64,000 bases of DNA from Flavobacteriales bacterium (GCA_016712535.1 JADJQW010000003.1:62001-126000), one strand, 5' to 3'. Positions 25,422-36,600 are shown, counted from the first letter of the stretch. Made by a program: numbers and translations. Notes: a model not told the origin generated them from the letters alone.

Positions 25422-27910
25422 TCCGTGCGTTGATCCGCAGCGCGGCTGTCGCGCTCATGGCTTTCGCCGGCAACATTGCCGGTGCGCAGAGCACGCGCGT
25501 GAGCGGCATCGTCACTGATGCGGTCACGGGGGAGACCCTTCCATCCGTGAACATCCTGTTCCGCGACAGCCGTGTGGGCACCACCACCGACATCAACGGC
25601 GCGTACAGCATCGATACGTACTATGCCACCGACAGCCTGCTCTTCTCCTTCATCGGCTACGTTCCGCGCATGATGGCCGTGCGGCGCGACAAGGCGCAGG
25701 TGATCGATGTGAAGCTCGATCCCAGCGCCACCGCGCTGGGTGAAGTGGTGATCAAGCCCAGCGGCGAGAACCCCGCCTTCGAGATCCTGCGACGGGTGGT
25801 GCGCAGCAAGCCCGCGAACAACCGTGAGAAGCTCGAGGCGTACAGCTTCGAGGCCTACAACAAAGTGGAGTTCGACCTGAACAACATCAGCAAGGAGTTC
25901 ACCGAGAAGAGGATCTTCAGGCCCTTCGCCTTCATCTTCGACAACATCGACAGCACTGGCGCGAAGCCTTACCTGCCGATCTTCATGACCGAGAGCCTCA
26001 GCGAGGTGGTGTACCGCCAGAAGCCCCGTGCCCGCAAGGAATTCATCCGTGGCACCAAGGTGAGCGGCATGGAGAACGAGAGCATCTCGCAGTTCATGGG
26101 CGACATGTACCAGAACGTGAACATCTACGACAACTTCCTGGTCATCTTCGGCAGGAACTTCATAAGCCCCATCGCCGACGGCGGCAAGGGCTACTACGAC
26201 TACTACCTCACCGATAGCGCCTTCGTGGGCAGGTTCTGGTGCTACCGCCTCGACTTCAAGCCCAAGCGCCCGCAAGAGCTCGCTTTCGCTGGCACCATGT
26301 GGATCAATGACACCACGTATGCCGTTCGCCGCATCGAGGCCGGCATCCCTGAGAAGGCGAACCTCAACTTCGTCCAGGGATTCTGGGTGAAGCAGGAGTA
26401 CGATCAGGTGAAGCCCGAGGTGTGGATGCTCTCCAAGGATGAACTGGTGGTGGACCTCAACATCGTGCGCGATGCGGGCAAGCCCAACAAGCATCCCGTG
26501 CAGGGCCTCTATGGCCGGCGCACCGCGAGCTATCGCGATTTCACCATCAACGAGCTGAAGGACGCCGCGGTGTACGAGGGCGCGGAGGAAGTGGTGATGG
26601 CCATCGAGCCTCTGAGCCTGGGCGCCGACTTCTGGGACACGCATCGCCATGAGCAGCTCTCGAAGAAGGAGAGCGACATCTACCACATGGTGGACACGAT
26701 GAAGCAGATCCCGCGCTTCCGCACCTACATTGACATCGTGAACACAGCGATCACGGGCTACTACCCGTTGGGCGACGTGGAGCTGGGCCCGTATTTCACC
26801 ACCTACAGCTTCAACCCGGTCGAAGGCAATCGATTCCGGCTCGGCCTGCGCACCAGCAGCCAATGGAGCAGGCGTGTGGAACTCGAGGGCTACACCGCTT
26901 ATGGCACCACCGATGGCGTGTTCAAGTACGGCTTCGGCGGACGCGGGTTCATCACCAAGGAGCCGCGGCTGATCGGCGGCCTTTACTACCGGCTCGACCT
27001 CGAGCAGCTTGGCCAGAGCACCGATGCTTTCCGTCAGGACAACATCCTCTCCAGCACCTTCCGCAGAACGCCCAACAACAAGCTCACGCTGGTCGATGAG
27101 TGGCGCGCTTACCTCGATCGCGAGTGGTTCATGGGCTTCAACAGCCTGCTCATGCTGCGCCGCCGGGAGCTCTTCCCGCGCGGGACGCTGGAATACATCA
27201 CCTTCTCCGATGCCAACGAGCCGTTCGCGCTCAACAGCATCACCACCACGGAGGCCATCTTCAGCACGCGCTTCGCCTACAAGGAGAAGTTCGTGGCCGG
27301 CGATTTCACGCGCGTGAGCCTCGGTACCCGCTACCCTTCCCTGGAAGTGATGGTGGCCAAGGGCCTGCAAGGCGTGCTCGGCGGCGATTACGACTATACC
27401 AAGCTCAGTGCGCGCCTTTACCACCGCGTTCCCATGGGCACCTTCGGCTTCCTGCGCTATTGGCTGCAAGCCGGGCAGGTGTACAGCGAGCCGCTGCCTT
27501 ATCCGCTGCTCATCATCCACGCGGGCAACGAGACCTTCTACTTCGATGAGCTCGCCTTCAACACCATGAACTTCTTCGAGTTCGTTAGCGACCGCTACGC
27601 CAGCGTGTACATCGATCACCATTTCGATGGCCTCTTCCTCAACCGCATCCCGCTCTTCCGCAGGCTGAAATGGCGCGAGGTGGTGGGCGGCAAGGCCGTC
27701 GTTGGCGCCTTGGACCGCAAGCATCTCGGTGAGATGGCGCTGCTGCCGTTCTCCTTCGACCTGAGCGACGGGCCCTTCGCTGAGGTGAGCGTGGGCGTGG
27801 AGAACGTCTTCAAGATGCTGCGCTTCGACATGGTGCGGCGCCTCACCTACATGGATCACGCGAACACCAAGCCCTGGGCCTTCCGGGTGCGCATGAACGT
27901 CACCTTCTGA
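25418..27910 (+). CDS. DUF5686 family outer-membrane protein with carboxypeptidase-like regulatory domain
   Basis: An 830-residue protein with signal peptide [18 protein letters not shown]. Residues about 25-115 form a CarboxypepD-regulatory-like fold ([35 protein letters not shown]), as found at the front of many Bacteroidota TonB-dependent proteins. The rest fits the DUF5686 family: [34 protein letters not shown], then a long beta-barrel-like C-terminal half ending [11 protein letters not shown] with a terminal aromatic residue. It has no obvious plug domain. Function is unknown. Its ATG overlaps tatC and its stop overlaps the lptB start by one base, a context that suggests envelope biogenesis. 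Confidence 0.88.
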   Translation: MIRALIRSAAVALMAFAGNIAGAQSTRVSGIVTDAVTGETLPSVNILFRDSRVGTTTDINGAYSIDTYYATDSLLFSFIGYVPRMMAVRRDKAQVIDVKLDPSATALGEVVIKPSGENPAFEILRRVVRSKPANNREKLEAYSFEAYNKVEFDLNNISKEFTEKRIFRPFAFIFDNIDSTGAKPYLPIFMTESLSEVVYRQKPRARKEFIRGTKVSGMENESISQFMGDMYQNVNIYDNFLVIFGRNFISPIADGGKGYYDYYLTDSAFVGRFWCYRLDFKPKRPQELAFAGTMWINDTTYAVRRIEAGIPEKANLNFVQGFWVKQEYDQVKPEVWMLSKDELVVDLNIVRDAGKPNKHPVQGLYGRRTASYRDFTINELKDAAVYEGAEEVVMAIEPLSLGADFWDTHRHEQLSKKESDIYHMVDTMKQIPRFRTYIDIVNTAITGYYPLGDVELGPYFTTYSFNPVEGNRFRLGLRTSSQWSRRVELEGYTAYGTTDGVFKYGFGGRGFITKEPRLIGGLYYRLDLEQLGQSTDAFRQDNILSSTFRRTPNNKLTLVDEWRAYLDREWFMGFNSLLMLRRRELFPRGTLEYITFSDANEPFALNSITTTEAIFSTRFAYKEKFVAGDFTRVSLGTRYPSLEVMVAKGLQGVLGGDYDYTKLSARLYHRVPMGTFGFLRYWLQAGQVYSEPLPYPLLIIHAGNETFYFDELAFNTMNFFEFVSDRYASVYIDHHFDGLFLNRIPLFRRLKWREVVGGKAVVGALDRKHLGEMALLPFSFDLSDGPFAEVSVGVENVFKMLRFDMVRRLTYMDHANTKPWAFRVRMNVTF

Positions 27911-28638
27911 TGCTGCGCACCGAGAACGTCGTCAAGCGCTACAAGGGCCGCACCGTGGTGGGCGGCGCCAGCGTTGAGGTGCGCCAGGGCGAGATCGTGG
28001 GCCTTCTCGGCCCCAATGGCGCGGGCAAGACCACCACCTTCTACATGATCGTGGGGCTGGTGAAGCCCAACAGCGGCCGCGTGATGCTCGATGATACCGA
28101 GATCACCGACCTGGCCATGTACAAGCGAGCCAAGCTCGGCATCGGATACCTGCCGCAGGAGGCCAGCGTGTTCCGCAAGCTCAGCGTGGAGGACAACATC
28201 CGCGCGATCCTGGAGATGACGGGCAAGACCCGCCGCGAGCAGGAGATGAAACTGGAGCAGCTGCTCGAGGAGTTCAGCCTGAAGCACGTGCGCAAGAGCA
28301 TGGGCGACGTGCTCAGCGGCGGCGAGCGGCGGCGCACCGAGATCGCGCGCGCGCTGGCCATCGAGCCGCGCTTCATCCTGCTCGATGAGCCCTTCGCGGG
28401 CGTGGACCCCATTGCCGTGGAGGACATCCAGAGCATCGTGTGGCAGCTGAAGGAGCGCAACATCGGCGTGCTCATCACCGACCACAACGTGAACGAGACC
28501 CTCTCCATCACCGACCGCGCCTACTTGCTCATCGAGGGAAACATCTTCCGCCAAGGCACCGCCGAGGAGCTGGCCGGCGATGAGCAGGTGCGGCTGCGCT
28601 ACCTGGGCAAGAACTTCGAATTGCGCCGGAAGCGCTGA
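27910..28638 (+). CDS. lptB: LPS export ABC transporter ATP-binding protein LptB
   Basis: A 242-residue cytoplasmic ATPase that powers LptFG to extract lipopolysaccharide from the inner membrane. Walker A GPNGAGKT is at residues 34-41, the Q-loop in YLPQEASVF, signature [15 protein letters not shown] near 136, Walker [13 protein letters not shown] near 157, and switch His in [28 protein letters not shown] and the [16 protein letters not shown] phrase are specific to LptB. Its ATG shares a base with the stop of the DUF5686 gene. LptF/G are not in the window. Only 4 nt separate its stop from the convergent next gene. Confidence 0.95.
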   Translation: MLRTENVVKRYKGRTVVGGASVEVRQGEIVGLLGPNGAGKTTTFYMIVGLVKPNSGRVMLDDTEITDLAMYKRAKLGIGYLPQEASVFRKLSVEDNIRAILEMTGKTRREQEMKLEQLLEEFSLKHVRKSMGDVLSGGERRRTEIARALAIEPRFILLDEPFAGVDPIAVEDIQSIVWQLKERNIGVLITDHNVNETLSITDRAYLLIEGNIFRQGTAEELAGDEQVRLRYLGKNFELRRKR

Positions 28639-28642
28639 TCAT

Positions 28643-29803
28643 CTAGGCCACGCGCCGCCGCGATGCCATCGCGCACGCGGCAATGAAGGCGAGCTGTGCG
28701 ATCAGGTATTCGTGGAAGAGGTTGTCCTGCTGCCATGTCGCAGTGAGGACGAAGGATCGGTAGGCGCAGATCGCGACGATGACCGTGATGCCGATCAGCG
28801 CGATGGCCTTACCCGGTGATCGGAAGACGCCCAGGAGGCCGGTCCATCCGCCATGCAGATTCACTTCTTCACGCAACGCGATGCCGATCCATGGCCACGC
28901 GAGGATCAGCGGCAGCGCGAAGAGCCGGGCCTCTCGCGCGTAGCCGCCAACCAGCACGAGCGGGACATTGAGCGCGAGCACCACGATGAATCCACGGAAC
29001 CAAGCCGGTGGCGCAGCGGTCCGGTGCCGGAGGACCAGGAACAGCGGAAGCGCGAGGACGAGCACCAGGAAGCCGATGGTCTCGCCGATGCGCTCCGCGC
29101 TGAAATTGACGGCGAGGTAACCGGTGCGGCGGGCCAGATCAGCACTTAGCTCTGCTGCGGATGTGCCTTGCGGAGCGATTGCGAGCCAAGCCGCGAACAC
29201 CACTGTTGCCACTAGGGCAGCGAAGAAGGCCAGTCGGCGGCGACGAGCGATCAGGATGAGGGCCGGCAGCAGGAGCAAGGACGTTTCTCGGGCCATGAGC
29301 GCGATGAACAGAACCGGCACGAAGAGCATCCAACGCTGCTGAAGGAGCAGCGATACGGCCGCGAGCAACAGCGCATACTGGATCGGTTCGTCGTAGGTGT
29401 AGAGCGGGTCGAACCACGCCATGATCACTGTTGGCGACAGCAGGAAGAGCGCTTGCGACCATAGGGCAGTTCGCTGATCAGCGCCGAGTTGCAGCGCAAT
29501 GCGGAACACGAGCAGACCGGCTAGGAAGAAGCCGAGCAAGCCGATGGTGATGAATGCGGATCTCGGTGCAGGTCCGAAGCGCGAGAGCAGGTCGATGCTC
29601 CACGTGGTCAGCGGCCTTCGCGCGAAAGCGGGATCGCTGCCATCGCTGTGCGCGGCTATCACGGACTCGATGTAGTCGCGCGGCGCGTGCTTCTCATCCC
29701 AGGTCTCGGCGCCCCGGTTCAGCATGTTCTCCCAGATTGGCGCGAAGTGCAGCGCCAGCGTGAGCGCCACGAAGGCGAGGCCGAGGAGGAGGCTGCGCTT
29801 CAT
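28643..29803 (-). CDS. Polytopic membrane protein, possibly GT-C-like
   Basis: A 386-residue protein with about ten hydrophobic helices, starting MKRSLLLGLAFVALTLALHF. A first periplasmic loop holds GAETWDEKHAPRDYIESV and a later one has WFDPLYTYDEPIQYALLLA, an acidic D-P-x-Y-x-Y-D-E cluster. Multi-helix proteins with acidic residues in the first loops are typical of GT-C glycosyltransferases that use polyprenyl-linked sugars, but no diagnostic motif lets me assign it. It is convergent with lptB and upstream of nothing obvious. Treat the function as unknown. Confidence 0.7.
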   Translation of the reverse strand: MKRSLLLGLAFVALTLALHFAPIWENMLNRGAETWDEKHAPRDYIESVIAAHSDGSDPAFARRPLTTWSIDLLSRFGPAPRSAFITIGLLGFFLAGLLVFRIALQLGADQRTALWSQALFLLSPTVIMAWFDPLYTYDEPIQYALLLAAVSLLLQQRWMLFVPVLFIALMARETSLLLLPALILIARRRRLAFFAALVATVVFAAWLAIAPQGTSAAELSADLARRTGYLAVNFSAERIGETIGFLVLVLALPLFLVLRHRTAAPPAWFRGFIVVLALNVPLVLVGGYAREARLFALPLILAWPWIGIALREEVNLHGGWTGLLGVFRSPGKAIALIGITVIVAICAYRSFVLTATWQQDNLFHEYLIAQLAFIAACAMASRRRVA

Positions 29804-29881
29804 TCAGGTTGGTGCTTGCAGCTCCCGGTGTTCTCCGGGGCGCACGGGCCACGACCGTCTGGTAAGGCATGCAGGTTGCTC

Positions 29882-29910
29882 AACCTTCAACCTCGGCCAA
29901 CCTTCAACCC
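29882..29910. repeat. AACCTTCAACC repeat pair at the end of purS
   Basis: Two copies (29882-29893 and 29899-29910) of the same 12-mer seen downstream of recQ are separated by 5 nt. The second copy overlaps the last codons and stop of purS, so part of the repeat is coding. Confidence 0.6.
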
Positions 29911-30164
29911 CCAACCTCTTCTACCTGGAAACTGAATCGCTCCATGATCTGGTTGGCCAGGAGCTTCTTGCACGCCTCATCCACCTTGGCCTCGGCGGTC
30001 TTCTTGTCGGCGGCTTCAACATGCAGGGTGATGTGCTTGCCGATGCGCACGCCGGTGATCTCGGGCAGGCCCAGGTTGCCCATGGCGCCGGTAACGGCCT
30101 TGCCTTGCGGGTCGAGCAGGTTGTCGTGGGGCATCACATCGATGGAGGCGCGGAAGGTCTTCAT
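29904..30164 (-). CDS. purS: Phosphoribosylformylglycinamidine synthase subunit PurS
   Basis: An 86-residue protein beginning MKTFRASIDVMPHDNLLDPQ, with GKAVTGAMGNLGLPEITGVRIGKHI as the family core and ADKKTAEAKVDEACKKLLANQ as the C-terminal helix. PurS bridges PurL and PurQ in the fourth step of purine synthesis, allowing ammonia transfer from glutamine to FGAR. Its length is normal. purL and purQ are not adjacent here, unlike in many Firmicutes. The start was chosen by family length; an in-frame codon 11 residues upstream is less likely. Confidence 0.93.
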   Translation of the reverse strand: MKTFRASIDVMPHDNLLDPQGKAVTGAMGNLGLPEITGVRIGKHITLHVEAADKKTAEAKVDEACKKLLANQIMERFSFQVEEVGG

Positions 30165-30200
30165 GGGGAGGTGAGTTGTGGAAGGTCCAGGATTCAAGCT

Positions 30201-30287
30201 TCAAGCTTCAAGGACCAAGCTTCATACTGCAGGCTTCGAGTACATCGGGGCGCTCTTGATGCTTGAGACTTAAGCCTTGAAGCTTGA
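30201..30287. repeat. Inverted repeat of TCAAGCTTCAAGG in the pssA-purS spacer
   Basis: The 13-mer TCAAGCTTCAAGG (30201-30213) has an exact inverted copy (30275-30287). Between them lie degenerate CAAGCTTC and GCTTGA units. The spacer of 127 nt contains no gene. It could fold into a long hairpin in the pssA-purS transcript. Confidence 0.6.
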
Positions 30288-30291
30288 TGCT

Positions 30292-31089
30292 TCATTGTGT
30301 TTTCGGGAAGAGTTTGCCCCAAAGCGGGCTGAGCAGGTACACGATCAGGATCAAAGGAACGGCGAGGATGCCATACAGCAGCACCAGCACCGCGCCTATG
30401 CCCAAGAGCAAGTAGATGACCTCGTTGCCTTTCCACCGCATATGCTTGAATTTGAGGGAAGGGAGGGGGATGGAGGAGAGCATCAGAGCAGCCAAAGCGG
30501 TGGCGAGGATGAGCTTTTGGATCGGGTCGGCCATGAATGCGCCTACATGGCTTTGCAGTTCATTCGCGCCGGGGCCATAACGAACACCAATTCCCCATGA
30601 GGCGATGCCGAAGGAGGCCCACAACAAGGCGTTCGCTGGAGTTGCCAGTCCGAGGAAGCCTGTGGTTTGCCGGGTATCGCTATTGAACTTGGCCAAGCGC
30701 CACATCGAGGCGATCGCGATCATCATGGCACACAGCGCGGTAGCCCAGATAGGCTCTGCGAACAAGTCTCCAGGCCTAACAGCCGGCGGACCGAAATCGC
30801 GATGCGCATCTATCGCGAATTGCAGCGCTTTCCATGGGACAATGGCCGAGATGAAAGCTGGCGCCACCCCGAACGTCACCATATCCGCCAGGCTATCCAG
30901 CTGCTTGCCCAGTTCGCTTCCCCCGCCTAGCGCACGTGCCGCCAAGCCATCCAGAACATCAAAGAGCGCCCCGATGAACACCAGCCCACACGCGGCTGTT
31001 AACTGTCCTTGAGAGGCCAGGAGGATGCTGGCGACCCCGCAGGATAGGTTCGCCGTGGTGAGCAAATCGGGGATCCGGGGCAGCCGCAT
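30292..31089 (-). CDS. pssA: CDP-alcohol phosphatidyltransferase, phosphatidylserine synthase-like
   Basis: A 265-residue inner-membrane enzyme. The CDP-alcohol motif DGxxAR-x8-GxxxDxxxD is complete: D47-G48, A51-R52, G61, D65 and D69. The start MRLPRIPDLLTTANLSCG is the usual N-terminus of bacterial type II phosphatidylserine synthases, which make phosphatidylserine from CDP-diacylglycerol and serine on the way to phosphatidylethanolamine. Seven or so hydrophobic helices follow. Substrate specificity for serine is inferred from overall similarity. It lies upstream of purS on the same strand and divergent from the PorV/PorQ-like gene. Confidence 0.88.
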   Translation of the reverse strand: MRLPRIPDLLTTANLSCGVASILLASQGQLTAACGLVFIGALFDVLDGLAARALGGGSELGKQLDSLADMVTFGVAPAFISAIVPWKALQFAIDAHRDFGPPAVRPGDLFAEPIWATALCAMMIAIASMWRLAKFNSDTRQTTGFLGLATPANALLWASFGIASWGIGVRYGPGANELQSHVGAFMADPIQKLILATALAALMLSSIPLPSLKFKHMRWKGNEVIYLLLGIGAVLVLLYGILAVPLILIVYLLSPLWGKLFPKTQ

Positions 31090-31112
31090 GTCAATCGAGG
31101 CCGAAGGAAGGA

Positions 31113-31120
31113 TAATTTCG
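31113..31120 (+). promoter_or_regulatory. Candidate -7 box TAATTTCG for the PorV/PorQ-like operon
   Basis: TAATTTCG fits TAnnTTYG and lies in the 83-nt divergent spacer, 52 nt before the PorV/PorQ-like ATG. A -33 element is not clear. Confidence 0.35.
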
Positions 31121-31172
31121 GGGCAATGATCCGGGCCACCCCCCGTTGGAGGCTGCGTCAATACCAAGCTGA

Positions 31173-32276
31173 ATGAACACCGTGAAGATGAAGGGGATGC
31201 GCAGCGCTGCCGCGATGCTTGCCACCGCGTGCGCCCTAGGGGCCAGTGCGCAGACCGACGCGCCGAAGTACAGCAATGAGTTCCTCGCCGTCGGCGTAGG
31301 TGCACGGGCCTTGGGCATGGGCGGCGCCTATGTGAGCGCCGTGAATGATGTTACCAGCGGTTATTGGAACCCGGCAGGCCTCTTAGGCGTGCGCGGCGAC
31401 CTGCAGGTGGGCGCCATGCACAGCGAATACTTCGCGGGCATCGCCAAGTACGACTACATCGGGCTGGCCAAGCCCATCGATTCGGTGAGCGCCATCGGCT
31501 TCAGCTTCATCCGCTTCGGCATCGACAACATCCCCAACACCATCGAGCTGATCGACCCCAGCGGCAACATCGACTACAACCGCATCACCACCTTCAGCAG
31601 CGCCGATCACGCCTTCATCCTCAGCTATGCGCGCAAGACGCGGATCACCGGATTGCGCTTGGGCGGCAACGCCAAGGTGATCTACCGCCGGGTGGGCGAG
31701 TTCGGCAAGGCCTGGGGCTTCGGCCTCGATGCCGCCGCCCGCTACGAGGTGGACGCTTGGCGCCTGAGCGCTGTGCTGCGCGATGTCACCGGCACCTTCA
31801 ACGCATGGAGCTACACGCTCGATGAGCGCACCATCGACGTGTTCACGCAGACCGGCAATGAACTGCCCGTGAACAGCGTGGAGGTAACGGTGCCGCGGCT
31901 GGTGCTGGGCGGCGCGCGCCAATTCAACTTCGGTCCCAAGTTCGGCCTGGTGGCGGCGCTCGATCTGGAGAACACCTTCGATGGCAAGCGCAACACCTTG
32001 ATCAAGAGCAAGGCCATCAGCACCGATCCGCGCGTGGGCCTCGAGCTCGGTTATGCGGGCGTGATCTTCGTGCGCATGGGCGTGGGCAACTTCCAGCAGG
32101 TCACCGACATCGACGACAAGAAGAAGCTCAGCCTGCAGCCCAACATCGGCGTGGGCCTGAAGATCAAGAGCGTCTCCATCGACTACGCCCTCACCGACAT
32201 CGGCGATAACAGCGTTGCGCTCTACAGCAACGTCTTCTCCTTGCGCTTCGATCTCTTCAAGCGGCCCTCCTCATGA
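31173..32276 (+). CDS. PorV/PorQ family outer-membrane protein of the type IX secretion system
   Basis: A 367-residue outer-membrane protein of the PorV/PorQ (FadL-like) family. After the signal peptide (MRSAAAMLATACALGASAQ within residues 9-27) comes EFLAVGVGARALGMGGAYVSAVNDVTSGYWNPAGL, the characteristic N-terminal plug-like segment. Alternating strands follow to the C-terminal SNVFSLRFDLF. In P. gingivalis and F. johnsoniae, porV lies beside porU and its product shuttles cargo from the translocon to the PorU sortase; here too a C25 protease follows with a 4-nt overlap. PorV and PorQ cannot be told apart with confidence from sequence alone. An ATG eight codons later is also possible. Confidence 0.85.
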   Translation: MNTVKMKGMRSAAAMLATACALGASAQTDAPKYSNEFLAVGVGARALGMGGAYVSAVNDVTSGYWNPAGLLGVRGDLQVGAMHSEYFAGIAKYDYIGLAKPIDSVSAIGFSFIRFGIDNIPNTIELIDPSGNIDYNRITTFSSADHAFILSYARKTRITGLRLGGNAKVIYRRVGEFGKAWGFGLDAAARYEVDAWRLSAVLRDVTGTFNAWSYTLDERTIDVFTQTGNELPVNSVEVTVPRLVLGGARQFNFGPKFGLVAALDLENTFDGKRNTLIKSKAISTDPRVGLELGYAGVIFVRMGVGNFQQVTDIDDKKKLSLQPNIGVGLKIKSVSIDYALTDIGDNSVALYSNVFSLRFDLFKRPSS

Positions 32277-33691
32277 GAAGAAGCCTGCTCCTCTCGGTCG
32301 TCCTCTTTCATCTCGCTGCTGCCTTCGCTCAGCAGCACGGCAACGAATGGATCGACTACGGCAGGAGGCATTTCCGCTTCGACATCTGGGCCGATGGCGT
32401 TTACCGTATCGATTCCGCCACCCTTGCGCAGAGCGGCTTCCCCATCGGCACGGTGGACGCGCGCCATCTGATGCTCTTCGGGAAGGAGCAGCAAGTTCCT
32501 GTTTATGTGCATGGCGAAGCCGATGGCGTGCTCAACAGTGGCGACTACATCGAGTTCTGGGCGGAGAAGGCCGATGGCGAAGTGGACAAGCGGATGTACC
32601 CGTACCCGGACGCGAATCCGAATCCCTACTACAGCCTCTACAACGATACCGCGCGCTACTACCTCACCTGGGATGCAGCTGCCGATGCGAAGCACATGCC
32701 CGCGTATGCGAACAGCGATTACGATTCGCATGCGGCTCAGCCCTGGGGATGGCACAATGCCGTGCAGACGTACAACCTCTTCTATTGGTCAGGTCTTTCC
32801 ATCTATGAGCTTCAGCAAGCAGGCATCGGCACCAGCCTGAGCCCCATGCTGGAGGCCGAGGGCTTCGGCGGCCTTCCGCTCTTCGTGGATGGTGCTGGCA
32901 ATAACGTGACGCCCCAGGATGTTGCGGTGGCGACGCCTTCAGCCTACACCGGGGCCGGAGCGCCCGATGCACAGGTCCTGGCCACCACCTCCTCCCAGAA
33001 CAACGTCGGCAACGGCTTCTACATCAACCACCACACGCAATGGCTCTATGGCCCAGGGCTGAGCATCATGGGCAAGGACACAGTGTATAACGGGTCGCGC
33101 ACCATGCGCGGCAGCTTCACGATGCCTGCCAGCCTGCTCGGCGCCAGCACCACCATCCGGTACAACGTTCCGCACGACCTCAACAACGGCTCCCTCAACC
33201 AGATCGGTGCAACTGAGCCGAATTACCTCGACTGGCAGGCCGTGAGCAATGTGCGCATCCGTTACGCGCGCACCTTCAGCGTCGGAGGGCCGGGCCCCGT
33301 GCTCTTCGAGGTGCCTGCCATCAGCGACCCGCTGATGCGGATCGACTTCAGCGCCTTCACGGGCACGCCGGTGGTTTATGCTTTCGGCGACAGCGTTCGA
33401 CGCGTGCTGCCTTCGCTCAACGCTGGCAACTGGCGCAGCCTTTTCCCGCGCATGCCGGGTAATGCTGACACGAAGGTGCGCGTGTTCGCGCTCGAGAACA
33501 TCCAGTCCGTGACGGCGCTGCGCCCCGTGGGCACCAACGGCTACTTCACCGATTTCGGCTCGCTGGATGTGGACAGCGCCATGCCTGATCGTGACGCATG
33601 GCAGCTTGATGGACGGCGCCCTGGCCTATGCGAACTATCGCGAAGGCAGCACCCGCAATCCATACAGCACGCTTGTGGCCGATGTGGATGA
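32273..33691 (+). CDS. PorU-like C25 protease, N-terminal fragment (frameshifted)
   Basis: The first part of a gingipain-type (C25) protease related to the T9SS sortase PorU. It starts on the ATG overlapping the PorV/PorQ-like stop, with signal peptide MRRSLLLSVVLFHLAAAFAQ. GNEWIDYGRRHFRFDIWADGVYRI and VPVYVHGEADG-x-LNSGDYIEFWAE are typical of the PorU N-terminal domain. The frame stays convincing to about residue 437 (GSLDVDSAM, base 33583) and then turns into an unrelated Arg/Gln-rich tail with a stop at 33691. The homologous sequence continues in the next frame, so this is one gene split by a one-base shift. The split is treated in the findings. Confidence 0.82.
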   Translation: MRRSLLLSVVLFHLAAAFAQQHGNEWIDYGRRHFRFDIWADGVYRIDSATLAQSGFPIGTVDARHLMLFGKEQQVPVYVHGEADGVLNSGDYIEFWAEKADGEVDKRMYPYPDANPNPYYSLYNDTARYYLTWDAAADAKHMPAYANSDYDSHAAQPWGWHNAVQTYNLFYWSGLSIYELQQAGIGTSLSPMLEAEGFGGLPLFVDGAGNNVTPQDVAVATPSAYTGAGAPDAQVLATTSSQNNVGNGFYINHHTQWLYGPGLSIMGKDTVYNGSRTMRGSFTMPASLLGASTTIRYNVPHDLNNGSLNQIGATEPNYLDWQAVSNVRIRYARTFSVGGPGPVLFEVPAISDPLMRIDFSAFTGTPVVYAFGDSVRRVLPSLNAGNWRSLFPRMPGNADTKVRVFALENIQSVTALRPVGTNGYFTDFGSLDVDSAMPDRDAWQLDGRRPGLCELSRRQHPQSIQHACGRCG

Positions 33692-36600
33692 GCTCTACGA
33701 CCAGTTCGGCGGCGGAGTGCCCAAGCACGCCTACAGCATCCGTGCATTCTGCAAGTACCTGCTGGACAATTGGAGCACGCAGCCGCGTGCGCTCTTCCTC
33801 ATCGGCAAGTCCATCAATTCATGGCAGTCCTTCTTCACCAGCCTGCCTGGCATCCGGCCCAATGTGGGCACCAACTACGCGCGATGCCTGGTGCCTTCCT
33901 ACGGTTACCCGAGCTCCGACCAGGCCTTCACCACAGGGTTGCTCTTCGATTCACGGCGCATGGATATCCCCGTTGGCCGCTTGAGCGCCAACACCAGCAC
34001 CGAGGTCTTCAACTACCTGGCGAAGGTTCAGGCCACGGAACAGCAGCCGGTGGCCATCTGGCAGAAGAACGTGCTGCACTTCGCGGGGGGATTCAGCCCA
34101 GGGGAGATCAACAACCATGCGCAGAGCCTGCAATGGCTCGGCAACATCGCGGCCGATTCATTGATGGGCGCGAATGTGGTGCCCTTCAAGAAGCAGAGCT
34201 CGGCTGTGATCAGCCAGGCCAGCGCCGATAGCGTGCGCAGCTTCATCGAGGATCCCGACAAGGGCACCTCCTTGCTCACCTTCCTCGCGCACGCCTACAG
34301 CGCCAGCTTCGACATCACGATCGATGAGCCGCAGAACTACCAGTGGGCGGGCAAGCACCCGATGGTGTTCGGCAATTCCTGCTACATCGGCTACCTCCAT
34401 GGCAACGGTCCGCCCAGCGCCAGCGAGAAGTGGGTGCTCACGCCGAACGCCGGACCCATCGCATTCTTGGCGGCTTCGGAGCAGGGCTACACGCAGTACT
34501 TGTTGTCGTACGCGAACCCCTGGTACGAGAGCCTTTCACGCTTGAACCAGGGCGGGTCCATCGGCGAGCACATGAAGCATGCGGGGCTTTATTCGCAGCA
34601 GCTGCAGCCCACGAGCCTCGTCGCGTGGAACGTCCAGAACTTCGCCTTGCAGGGCGATCCCACGCTCACGCTCAATCAGCACAAGCTGCCCGATTACACG
34701 GTAGCGCCAAGCCGGATCCTGATCGAGCCCGCTACCATCACGGCCGACCTCGACAGCTTCACCGTGCGCGTGATCGTGGAGAACCAGGGGCGAGCCTTGC
34801 AGAATTCCATCAGCGTGGAGCTCACGCGTACGCGCAGCAACGGCGTGGCCACGCAGTACTATAAGTCCCTTACCAATGTGTACCTGCGCGATACGGCGGT
34901 GTTCCGCGTGCCGGTGCTCGGCTTCGCCGGCGGGCAGGGGCCCAACCAGTTGAGCGTGCGCGTGGACCTGGAGCCCGACCTCGTTCCGGAGCTGGAGGAT
35001 GTCGCGAACAACCAGACCAATACCTCGGTCTTCATCAGCAGCGGCGATCTGGTCCCCGTGTGGCCATACGAATACGCGATCGTGCCCGATCCGCAGATGA
35101 CCCTCAAGGCCAGCACCGGCGACCCGTTCGCGCCGTTGCGGACCTATGTGTTCCAGATCGACACCACGGACCTGTACAACAGTCCCATCATGCAGAGCGC
35201 GTCGTTGCAGGCACCGGGCGGCGTGGTGTCTTGGGACCCCTCGGCGATCTTCAGCATCAACAGCATTCAGGACAGCACCGTGTTCTATTGGCGGTGCAGC
35301 CTCGATAGCAGCGCCACGGGCACGGGCCAGTACAATTGGTACGAGCGCTCCTTCCAATACATCCCTGAGAAGTGGGGCTGGGGCCAGGCGCATTATTTCC
35401 AGTTCAAGAACGACACGTACGCAGGGATCAACTATGACCGGCCCGAACGCGACTTCGATTTCGAAGAGGGCGTGCGCACGCTGCGGGCGAACGTGCTCGG
35501 CAATCAGCCTAGCCCAGCCACGGGTTGGGGCATCGAGCTCGCCCAAGTCGATTATGGAGGCTGCGGGGCGGCGGCCTATCATGTGGCGGTCGTGGATCCG
35601 GCCACCATGGAGCCTTGGAACACCTACTGGGTGAATGGTGCCACCGGTCAGGTTTACAACCCGCAGAACCAGTTCGGCAACTACAATAACAATGGTGGCT
35701 GCCGCAACCGCCCCGAAGGCTACTTCGGCTTCCACACCAGCGATGGCGTGCAACTGGCGGGTCTGCAGAACATGCTCACCAGCGCGATCCCCGACGGGCA
35801 TCACGTGCTGATCTACACCTGGCGCCACCTGGACAAGTTCGGGACGAATTCGAACGCACCCGGACTTGCAGGCGTGCTCGAACTCGCTGGCCTGCCCTCC
35901 TTCGATGCCTTGCAGGACAGCGTGCCTTACATCTGCTACTTCCGCAAGGGCGATCCCAGCACCTTCCGCGACACCATCGCGACATCGCTCACAGAGGAAC
36001 TGGTTTACAGCATTGCGGTGCAGACCGCATTCGCGCAGGGCAACATCACCACCATGAATGCCGGGCCCGCAGCCAGTTGGCATGGGCTCTATTGGGATGA
36101 GGTGCCGGCCTCGCCTACCGACAGCACGCGCATCAAGGTGATCGGCTTCCCTCCGGGCAGCAGCATCGGCGTGCCTTTGCTCGACCTCGAGAGCCCGCTG
36201 GATTCCCTGCCTGACTTCGGCGCGGTGATCGATGCGCAGCAATACCCGATCCTGCGCCTGCGCGGCACCTTCCACGACAGCAATGCGAGCGATGCCGTGC
36301 CCGCGCAGCTGGAGCGCTGGCAATTGCTCTTCGACCCGGTGCCCGAATGCGCGATCCATCCGCCCTTGGGACTGTACAACGATCTCGAAGGCTACGCCGA
36401 AGGACAGCTCGCAGGCGCTGCCGTTGCCGTGCAGAACATCAGTGCCTTCGGCATGGATAGCCTGCTGATCGAAGGCTGGGTGATCGACGCCGCGAACAAT
36501 CGCCGCTTGGTGCACAGCCGCGTGAACCCTCCCTTGCCTGCGGGCGCGTGGGTGGTGGACACCATGCGATTCAGCACCTTGGACCTGGGTGGGTGGAACA

